Notes under the pieces: model-generated
Told to the model about the DNA's origin: nothing
Database searches by the model: none
The model's input: the letters and a program-made list of their open reading frames with translations, nothing else
Program-made: the position numbers and the translations under genes
Part shown: piece by piece, positions 44,089 through 49,430 of the stretch
How positions within the stretch are numbered: the stretch's first letter is position 1
Layout: each line of letters opens with the position of its first letter
DNA from: Nonomuraea deserti
Lineage (GTDB): Bacteria > Actinomycetota > Actinomycetes > Streptosporangiales > Streptosporangiaceae
Assembly (NCBI RefSeq): GCF_004348685.1
Contig: NZ_SMKO01000057.1
Span: forward strand, 1-49,430
DNA: 49,430 nt
Direction of reading: 5' to 3'

Positions 44089-45078
44089 TCAGCACAGCGA
44101 CATGGCCGTCTCCCACAGGCCGGGCAGCCTGGCCAGCACGCGGTCGGCGCGCCGCCTGCGGTCGGCGAACGTCTCCGCTCCCAGGTCCGCGAGCAGTTCC
44201 AGCAGCCCGTCCTCGTAGCCCCGCTCCCCCGCCGCGGCCCGCTTGGCCAGGCACCGCGCGTAGGTGGCGACGATCCAGAAGACGGCCTCCCTGTGCAGCC
44301 CACGCGCGATGAGGTCCCGGCTGCCGTCGACGGCGACGGGCCTGGCCTGGGCGGTGATGTCCGAGTCGAACCGGTACGCGGGCGCCCGCACGGCCGCGGC
44401 CGCGTCGAACACCGTCTCCAGCGCCGCCAGGTGGCGCTCCACCCGCGCCGCGCCGAGGCCGGCGCAGCCCAGCCAGTCGAGCAGGGTCTCGTGGACGTCC
44501 AGCCGGCCGTGCGCGGCGAGCAGGTCGCGCACGGCCGCGTACCGGCGGCGGACGGTCGGGTTGCGCAGCCCGGCCACCAGCAGCACGTGCGTGGTCACCC
44601 CGGTGCCGAACAGCCAGGTGGTGACCTGGCCGGGCAGCGGCGCCGACGCGTCCATGCCGCCGAGGAACGCGCGCACGCGGTCCATCGCGCCCGCGCAGCG
44701 GGCCGTCGTCCACGGTCGCGCGGCGAAGTCGCGGGCCACGACCCGCTGGATCGCGCTCAGGCGGCCCGTCGGGTCGGCCAGCACGCACGGCAGGTGGAAG
44801 CTGCCGGCCAGGTGGTAGTCGCCCAGGACCTCGTCCGCGGACCCGATGCCCGGCAGCGAGGAGACCTCGAGCAGCACGCCCTCGTAGGCGAACTTGCCCG
44901 GCCTGACGCCGGGGTCGGCGATCAGCATGACGTCGACGTCGGAGGTCGGGGGCAGCTCGGCGCGCGGGTCGCCCCACAACACCGACCCGGTCAGGAACGC
45001 CCCGCCGAACCCTGGCAGCCTGGCGCCTTCCATCTCCACCCATCGCCCGGCGACCTGTCTGGCCTGCTCATTGAGCAT
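44089..45078 (-). CDS. Nucleotidyltransferase-domain protein (Pol beta superfamily)
   Basis: 329 residues. The N-terminal motif GSVLWGDPRAELPPTSDVDVML (about 31-52) is the GS-x-DxD signature of Pol-beta-like nucleotidyltransferases, with two Asp for metal. A longer helical C-terminal region (about 130-329) has no family I recognise. Aminoglycoside adenylyltransferase-like or regulatory nucleotidyl transfer is possible. ATG 45078 has GAGGAG 5 bases upstream and overlaps the end of copC by 11 bases, implying translational coupling to a copper-protein gene. Confidence 0.85.
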   Translation of the reverse strand: MLNEQARQVAGRWVEMEGARLPGFGGAFLTGSVLWGDPRAELPPTSDVDVMLIADPGVRPGKFAYEGVLLEVSSLPGIGSADEVLGDYHLAGSFHLPCVLADPTGRLSAIQRVVARDFAARPWTTARCAGAMDRVRAFLGGMDASAPLPGQVTTWLFGTGVTTHVLLVAGLRNPTVRRRYAAVRDLLAAHGRLDVHETLLDWLGCAGLGAARVERHLAALETVFDAAAAVRAPAYRFDSDITAQARPVAVDGSRDLIARGLHREAVFWIVATYARCLAKRAAAGERGYEDGLLELLADLGAETFADRRRRADRVLARLPGLWETAMSLC

Positions 45079-45700
45079 CCGGCTCCTCTCCTCCGGGTCG
45101 GCGGCGCGCGGCCCTGAGCGCGACGACCGCGCCTAGCACGACGAGCACCGCCATCGCGCCCCAGATCCAGGCGGGCACGCCCGACGACGCCGTGTCGGAG
45201 GAGGCGGCCGTCGAGGCGGCGGCGTCCTGCCCGCTCGCGGTGGCGGGCCCGGAAGAGGCCGGCTCAGCGGAGGCGGGAGCGGAAGAAGGCGGTGCGGACG
45301 AGGTGGAGGCCGCGCCCTTCACGGTGAAGGGGATCTCGCCCTCGATGGGGTGGCCGTCGGAGGAGACGACCCGCCAGGCGATCACGTACGGGCCGGGGGC
45401 GAGCGGCCGCGGCACGGCGGCGGACACCTTCGGCCCGTCGAGCCGGGGCTCGCCGAGCCCGACCTGCTGGCCCGCGCCGTCGCGCAGCACCACGAACGGG
45501 AACTTGACGGTCGCGGTGTATTCGAGCTCGATCTCCTCGACCGCGGACACCTCGGCGTCCTTGGCGGGCGAGCTGCTCTTGAGCTTGTCGTGGGCGTGGG
45601 CGGGCGCGGCGGGAAGGGCGAGGGCGAGCAGGCAGGCGAACGCGGCGAGCGCCGCCTTGCGCAGGCGTGATGCGCGGATGGTGGATGGCGGGAATGCCAT
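45068..45700 (-). CDS. copC: CopC-family copper-binding protein with C-terminal membrane anchor
   Basis: 210 residues. The signal peptide ends PAHA and the mature chain starts HDKLKSSSP, placing a His at position 1 as needed for a CopC Cu(II) site. The other ligands are likely in SSDGHPIEGE (Asp and His). The CopC beta-sandwich covers about 37-128. A Ser/Ala/Pro linker, one membrane span (WIWGAMAVLVVLGAVVAL) and a basic cytoplasmic tail follow. ATG 45700 has GGAG 7 bases upstream. The upstream membrane-protein gene (45778-46359) probably belongs to the same operon. Confidence 0.92.
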   Translation of the reverse strand: MAFPPSTIRASRLRKAALAAFACLLALALPAAPAHAHDKLKSSSPAKDAEVSAVEEIELEYTATVKFPFVVLRDGAGQQVGLGEPRLDGPKVSAAVPRPLAPGPYVIAWRVVSSDGHPIEGEIPFTVKGAASTSSAPPSSAPASAEPASSGPATASGQDAAASTAASSDTASSGVPAWIWGAMAVLVVLGAVVALRAARRRPGGEEPDAQ

Positions 45701-45723
45701 GACAGGTCTCCAGAAAGGGTCTT

Positions 45724-45756
45724 CCGGACGACCGCGCCCGTGGCGCCGGCGTCCGG
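45724..45756. promoter_or_regulatory. 7-bp inverted repeat upstream of copC
   Basis: CCGGACG (45724-45730) and CGTCCGG (45750-45756) are exact complements around 19 bases, in the 77-base gap before copC. It could be an attenuating hairpin between the two cistrons or an operator. Confidence 0.35.
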
Positions 45757-45777
45757 ATGCTGGCAGGGCGGCGGGTT

Positions 45778-46359
45778 TCAGCGTGAACGCTGGGCCTTTA
45801 CGGGCGGGCCGCGCCTGCTGACCGTTCCTGAGACGGTCTCTCCCGCGTACGCGGGGACGTCGGGGGTGGGGGGCCGCCATGACGGCAGGGCGACCTCCAC
45901 GGGGGCGGCGGCGAGCAGCCGGATGACCGGCGGCGGCGTGGCGTACAGGCGGATCATGAGCCACAACGCGCGCTCGCCGCGGTGCAGCCACCACGCCGTC
46001 AGCGCCGCCACCGTGAGGTGGACCAGCGCCATGCCCGGCCCCGGGTGCGCATGCGCGAGCTCGGGCCCGGGTGCGGGGGCCAGCCGCTCGAAGAGCTGGT
46101 GCAGCAGCATCTGGGTGCCCGCGGTCGCCGCGAGCACGGCGACGGGCCCGCGCTCGCGCCCGTCGATCAGGTAGGCCAGGCCGAGCGCCGCCAGCACCGC
46201 GGCGCCGTGGACCGGGAGCGGCACCGGCCCGCCGCCCGCCAGCGCGTGCCCGCCCGCCGACACCGCGCCGCAGACGGCCGCGAACACGACGGCCCGCGCG
46301 AGCCGCAGCCCGGACGCCGCCGGGAGCGCGGGTGAGGACGGAAGGGGCACAGCCGCCAT
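45778..46359 (-). CDS. Small multi-pass membrane protein of unknown function
   Basis: 193 residues with about four hydrophobic segments (e.g. AVVFAAVCGAVSAGGHAL, AAVLAALGLAYLID, VAVLAATAGTQMLLHQLF and VHLTVAALTAWWLH). His residues occur in or near spans (HALAG, HQLFE, LAHAHPG), and the protein ends in a basic tail. I cannot name the family. Its place just before copC in the same orientation suggests a role with copper handling. ATG 46359 follows AAGG immediately, so the transcript may be leaderless or the true start slightly downstream. Confidence 0.7.
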   Translation of the reverse strand: MAAVPLPSSPALPAASGLRLARAVVFAAVCGAVSAGGHALAGGGPVPLPVHGAAVLAALGLAYLIDGRERGPVAVLAATAGTQMLLHQLFERLAPAPGPELAHAHPGPGMALVHLTVAALTAWWLHRGERALWLMIRLYATPPPVIRLLAAAPVEVALPSWRPPTPDVPAYAGETVSGTVSRRGPPVKAQRSR

Positions 46360-46449
46360 CCTTACACAGGGGCCGGCCGGTCCCGCGTTCTCACCGCCCG
46401 CGGCGCATCGCCGGCCGGACCGTCACGCCCTGGCGGTCCCGCTTCCCAC

Positions 46450-46475
46450 CGCCCGGCGCCTCGCGGGGCCGGGCG
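46450..46475 (-). terminator. Hairpin terminator of the desaturase gene
   Basis: CGCCCGGC (46450-46457) pairs exactly with GCCGGGCG (46468-46475), touching the desaturase stop at 46476. There is no T-tract. A partial copy of the gene's last 20 or so bases appears further downstream near 46426-46445. Confidence 0.65.
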
Positions 46476-47519
46476 TCAGGCCCTGGCGGTTTCGCGCAGC
46501 GGCCGGCCCACCTCGTGCAGGTGGCGCAGTGCCTGCCCCCATGACTGGAACAGGCCGCATTCGACGTAGTCGATGCCGAGCGACTCGCAGTACTCCCTGA
46601 CGATCGGCTGCGCCTTGCGCAGGTTCGCGGTGGGCATGCTGGGGAACAGGTGGTGCTCGATCTGGTAGTTCAGGCCGCCGAGCGCGGTGTTGACCAGGCG
46701 GCCGCCGCGGACGTTGCGGGAGGTCAGCACCTGGCGCCGGAGGAAGTCCAGCTCGTCCTCGGCGGTGAGCACCGGCATGCCCTTGTGGTTGGGCGCGAAC
46801 GTGCAGCCGAGGTAGACGCCGTAACACGCCTGGTGCACGGCGAGGAACGCCAGCGCCAGGCCCGGCGGCAGCACCAGGAGCAGCGCGCCCGCGTAGGCCA
46901 GCACGTGGCCGGTCAGCAGCAGCCCTTCGAGCTTCCTGTTCTTCAGCGACTTCCTGCGCAGCGCGCGGAAGCTCGACGCCTTCAGGTTCAGCCCTTCGAG
47001 GGTGAGCAGCGGGAAGAACAGGAACGCCTGCCAGCGGCCCACGAACCTGGGCAGCCCCTGGCTGGCCTCGACCTGCTTCTCCGACCAGAGGAGGACGTCG
47101 GGCGAGACGTCGGGGTCGTGGTCCTCGTGGTTGGGGTTGGCGTGGTGGCGGGTGTGCTTGTCCATCCACCAGCCGTAGCTGAGCCCGATGGCCAGGTTGC
47201 CGGTGATCAGCCCGGCGATCCTGCTGGTGCGCCGCGAGCGGGAGATCTGCCCGTGCGCCAGGTCGTGGGCCAGCAGGGTGACCTGCCCGAACGCCATGGC
47301 CATGAGGACCGCGACGGCGAGCTGCCACCACGAGTCGCCGACCCAGGCGAACAGCGCCCAGCTTCCCGCGAACAGGCCGGCGACCAGGGTGATCCTGGCC
47401 GCGTAGTAGCCTGGCCGCTTCTTCAGCAGGCCCGCCTGCGCCATACGGCGCGACAGCTTGGCGAAGTCGCTTCCTCTCTCTCCTGATGGCCGGGCACGGG
47501 ACGTGTCCACCACAGTCAA
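46476..47519 (-). CDS. Membrane fatty-acid (acyl-CoA) desaturase
   Basis: 347 residues, integral-membrane di-iron enzyme that inserts a double bond into acyl chains. The three His boxes are HDLAHGQ (about 86-92), HTRHHANPN (about 122-130) and QIEHHLFP (about 285-292); Gln in the third box is typical of front-end (delta-6/linoleoyl-CoA-like) desaturases, though no cytochrome b5 domain is fused. TTG 47519 is preferred because GGAGA lies 5 bases upstream; GTG 47513 is in frame. No ferredoxin or regulator gene is adjacent. Confidence 0.93.
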   Translation of the reverse strand: MTVVDTSRARPSGERGSDFAKLSRRMAQAGLLKKRPGYYAARITLVAGLFAGSWALFAWVGDSWWQLAVAVLMAMAFGQVTLLAHDLAHGQISRSRRTSRIAGLITGNLAIGLSYGWWMDKHTRHHANPNHEDHDPDVSPDVLLWSEKQVEASQGLPRFVGRWQAFLFFPLLTLEGLNLKASSFRALRRKSLKNRKLEGLLLTGHVLAYAGALLLVLPPGLALAFLAVHQACYGVYLGCTFAPNHKGMPVLTAEDELDFLRRQVLTSRNVRGGRLVNTALGGLNYQIEHHLFPSMPTANLRKAQPIVREYCESLGIDYVECGLFQSWGQALRHLHEVGRPLRETARA

Positions 47520-47713
47520 AGTCTTCTCCGATGCTGATGCGTCGTACGGGGATTACGTAACAGCATCGCGGACAATGCGACCGGGTGTGACCCCCGCTGT
47601 CACCCTTTCCCGCGGTAGGGCAGGCCCTACCACGGACGCCGGAACGACGCCCCCGCCGCCTGGGCCTGGGCTGCCGTCACCTTCGGGGTGGGGCGGGCGG
47701 CGGGGACGCCCGC

Positions 47714-47778
47714 CTCAGATCGGCTGCTCAGATCGGCTGCTCAGATCGGCTGCTCAGATCGGCTGCTCAGATCGGCTG
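47714..47778 (-). repeat. Five exact 13-base tandem repeats spanning a stop codon
   Basis: CTCAGATCGGCTG is repeated five times without error. The first copy met when reading the FAD monooxygenase gene leftward (47778-47766) encodes its final residues and stop; the other four lie beyond it. Since 13 is not divisible by 3, gain or loss of units upstream of the stop would shift frame, but each unit carries a TGA on the minus strand. Confidence 0.97.
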
Positions 47779-48906
47779 CAGGGCCGGCACCTCCTCGGGC
47801 GCGGCGGCGTCGCCGTAGACGTGCAGGTCGGGGCGGAAGGCCCCGAGATAGGCCGCCCTGTCGCGGAACGTGGCGGCCAGCGCGTCGCCGTAGTCGATGA
47901 GCTCCCTGTGCGCGTGCCTGCGGGGCTCGTAGCGGGCGTAGAGCAGCCGGTCGAGCAGGTCCTGGTCGCCGCCGGCCGTGCAGATGACGTCGGCCAGGAT
48001 CTCGGCGTCGTGCAGCGTGTAGCTCATGCCCATGCCCGTCATCGGGTGGCAGGCGAAGGCGGCGGATCCGAGCAGCGCGGCGTTGCCCTTGTGGTAGGCG
48101 GCCACGCGCAGCGACGAGACCTTGATCCGCTGCCAGGTGGCGGGCTGCAGGGCGTTGAAGGCGTCCGAGCTGTCGGTGACGAACCTCTTCAGCGTGTCGA
48201 TGAGGACGGGGATGCCGTCCTGGAAGATCTCCTTGTCGTCCTCGGGCGGCAGGCCGACGAACACCCTGGCCTGGTCCCTGTTGAGCGGGTAGAGGTAGGC
48301 CAGCCAGCCTTCGGAGCTGAAGTACAGCCGGTTGAGCTGGGCGACGCTGGCGGTCAGCGGCACGGTGGCCACCCGCATCAGCAGCCGCTCGTACGGCATC
48401 GTCTGCTGCTCGATGTCGAGCGCCCGGCGTACGGCGGACTTGGTGCCGTCGGCGCCGATCACGACGCCGGCCTTGAGCGTGCGGCCGTCGGAGAGCGTCA
48501 GCTCCTCCACCTGGCCGTCGCCGATCGCGATGTCGTCGATGCTGGTGCCGAACCAGAACTCGACGCCCTCCATGGCGCAGGAGGTGTAGATGAGCTCGAC
48601 CAGCTCGCGGTAGGGGCGGATGAGGAAGCCGCCGTCGGGGAAGCGGCATTCCCTGATCGGGTCGCCGTCGTGGTAGTAGCGGATGGTGTCACGCCTGAGG
48701 CCATGGCGTTCGACGAGGTCCGCCAGCCCGTGACGGGCGAGCACGCGCTGGCCCGGGGGCTTGAGGAAGTCGGCGCCCGCGCTGGGGACCGAGGGTCCCT
48801 GCTCGATGACGACGACGCGCTGTCCGCGGCGGCCCAGTAATAAGGCCAGGAAGCAGCCGCCGAGCCCGGCGCCGACGATGGCCACGTCGCACGATGTGGT
48901 TGCCAT
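47767..48906 (-). CDS. FAD-dependent monooxygenase (PHBH-like group A)
   Basis: 379 residues. The Rossmann dinucleotide motif VGAGLGGCFLALLLGRRG (about 11-28), the GADGTKSAVR segment (about 151-160) and the FAD-ribityl segment GSAAFACHPMTGMGMSYTL (where the usual Gly-Asp reads Gly-Ser) define the class. Members hydroxylate aromatic or polyketide rings or inactivate antibiotics. ATG 48906 has AGAAGGG about 8-11 bases upstream. An MFS transporter ends 25 bases before it on the same strand, so they are probably co-transcribed; an efflux-plus-oxidation resistance pair or a biosynthetic fragment is possible. Confidence 0.9.
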   Translation of the reverse strand: MATTSCDVAIVGAGLGGCFLALLLGRRGQRVVVIEQGPSVPSAGADFLKPPGQRVLARHGLADLVERHGLRRDTIRYYHDGDPIRECRFPDGGFLIRPYRELVELIYTSCAMEGVEFWFGTSIDDIAIGDGQVEELTLSDGRTLKAGVVIGADGTKSAVRRALDIEQQTMPYERLLMRVATVPLTASVAQLNRLYFSSEGWLAYLYPLNRDQARVFVGLPPEDDKEIFQDGIPVLIDTLKRFVTDSSDAFNALQPATWQRIKVSSLRVAAYHKGNAALLGSAAFACHPMTGMGMSYTLHDAEILADVICTAGGDQDLLDRLLYARYEPRRHAHRELIDYGDALAATFRDRAAYLGAFRPDLHVYGDAAAPEEVPALQPI

Positions 48907-48931
48907 GACGAGAGCCCTTCTGAAGGTGGAA

Positions 48932-49384
48932 CTAGTTCGTGGGCCCGCGGGTGCCGGCGAGCGGGCCTGTTTCGGCCGCCCGCGGCAGCGGGACCCGGCC
49001 CATCCGGGTGTCCACGGGGGAAACCGGCTGGGCGTCCGGCTGGAGGGCCGGAGGGGTGGTCGTGGGAGGCGTGCGGGTCTCGACCGGCAGCAGCGCGTCC
49101 GCCTCCGCCGCGACGGTGGCGAGGGTCATGCGCAGTTCGAGCAGGAGCTTGCGCGGCACCTTGACCATGACGTCGCCCGGGTCGGGGCGCATCCTGGTGA
49201 TCTTGGTGAGGGCCAGCGCGCCGATCAGCACGGAGATGGCCACGCACAGCGCCAGCGCGCCCGCGAGGCCGGCGAAGGGGCCGGTCATGAACGGGTGGTC
49301 GATGACGACCGACACCACGGCGACGCCCACGGCGCCGCCGACCATGCGCGCCATGGTGGCCGAGCCGACGGCGGAGGCGTACTG
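48932..49384 (-). CDS. MFS transporter, C-terminal fragment (5' end lost at contig edge)
   Basis: About 150 residues remain. SAVGSATMARMVGGAVGVAVVSVVI and the following span AGLAGALALCVAISVLIGALAL match the last two helices of a DHA2 (EmrB/QacA-type) drug transporter, followed by a long Pro/Thr-rich cytoplasmic tail. An apparent ATG at 49402 and the first six codons are adapter sequence and are not real. The true start is missing. Confidence 0.75.
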   Translation of the reverse strand, partial: QYASAVGSATMARMVGGAVGVAVVSVVIDHPFMTGPFAGLAGALALCVAISVLIGALALTKITRMRPDPGDVMVKVPRKLLLELRMTLATVAAEADALLPVETRTPPTTTPPALQPDAQPVSPVDTRMGRVPLPRAAETGPLAGTRGPTN

Positions 49385-49385
49385 G

Positions 49386-49430
49386 CTGTCCCTTAAACAC
49401 ATCTGACGCTCCCGACCACTAGGCGAGTGT
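49386..49430. other. Illumina Nextera adapter sequence at contig end
   Basis: 49386-49418 matches the Nextera read-through adapter at 29 of 33 positions; the 19-base mosaic end (49386-49404) matches at 17. It is followed by an 8-base index-like block (49419-49426) and GTGT, as the adapter structure predicts. This is sequencing artefact, not genomic DNA. Confidence 0.93.

Noticed and set aside
46426..46445. Partial copy of the desaturase 3' end
   Set aside because: It is only about 20 bases with several differences in a GC-rich stretch; too short to claim a duplication or a pseudogene.
47714..47778. Possible CRISPR or attachment-site repeat
   Set aside because: The copies are contiguous 13-mers without spacers, and no integrase or tRNA gene is near.
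49385..49402. ATG at 49402 as the start of a small membrane protein
   Set aside because: The ATG and following codons are the reverse complement of the Nextera mosaic end.

Overview
The window is very GC-rich chromosomal DNA, with frequent GTG and some TTG starts, many 4-base start/stop overlaps and a GerW-type sporulation gene. This points to a filamentous actinomycete, probably of the Streptosporangiaceae (Nonomuraea-like); that placement is inferred from style and gene content only. I see no rRNA, tRNA, CRISPR array, transposase or phage gene. The last 45 bases are a degraded Illumina Nextera adapter, so the right edge is a contig end and not a biological boundary.

Layout. 1-748: 5' part of a thiamine-diphosphate E1-alpha dehydrogenase. 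892-4296: secreted phosphodiester glycosidase fused to a metallophosphoesterase. 4394-5593: divergent cytochrome P450. 5628-8084: large membrane-anchored alpha/beta hydrolase. 8138-11271: malE-malF-malG-type maltodextrin importer, divergent from a pullulanase (11622-14291), with MalR-like operators in the shared 350-base gap. 14415-15083: conserved protein of unknown function. 15262-21263: five-cistron operon (lipoprotein binding protein, two permeases, BadF-type sugar kinase, and a fused ceramidase-like/SIS protein). 21385-22158: its divergent GntR/UTRA (DasR-like) regulator. 22312-26209: three secreted phosphoesterases (EEP, metallophosphatase, EEP). 26389-33207: VIT1/CCC1 metal carrier, GNAT acetyltransferase, Ser/Thr kinase, XRE-cupin regulator, PLP enzyme, amino-acid permease, LysE exporter. 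33281-38998: GerW protein, glucose-6-phosphate isomerase, and divergent phosphoketolase plus acetate kinase. 39147-44082: HATPase anti-sigma-type protein, KhtT/KhtU-like cation antiporter pair, pentapeptide-repeat protein, MmyB-type regulator divergent from an aldo/keto reductase. 44089-46359: membrane protein, CopC and nucleotidyltransferase. 46476-49384: fatty-acid desaturase, FAD monooxygenase and the 3' end of an MFS transporter.

The most interesting unit is 15262-26209. A DasR-like repressor gene sits beside an importer operon whose promoter carries a dre-like palindrome exactly between its -35 and -10 boxes. A second, better dre-like site lies just past the -10 box of the secreted phosphoesterase operon. 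The two operons therefore look like one regulon. My reading is that exported phosphodiesterases and a phosphatase release an (amino)sugar or N-acyl compound, the lipoprotein/permease system imports it, the BadF kinase phosphorylates it, and a cytoplasmic ceramidase-like amidase fused to a SIS phosphosugar-binding domain processes it. The substrate is unknown. Neither ABC operon encodes an ATPase, so both probably use a shared MsiK-type ATPase encoded elsewhere.

The second metabolic theme is carbohydrate breakdown: pullulanase and maltodextrin uptake, then phosphoglucose isomerase, phosphoketolase and acetate kinase, which can take fructose-6-phosphate to acetate with ATP formation.
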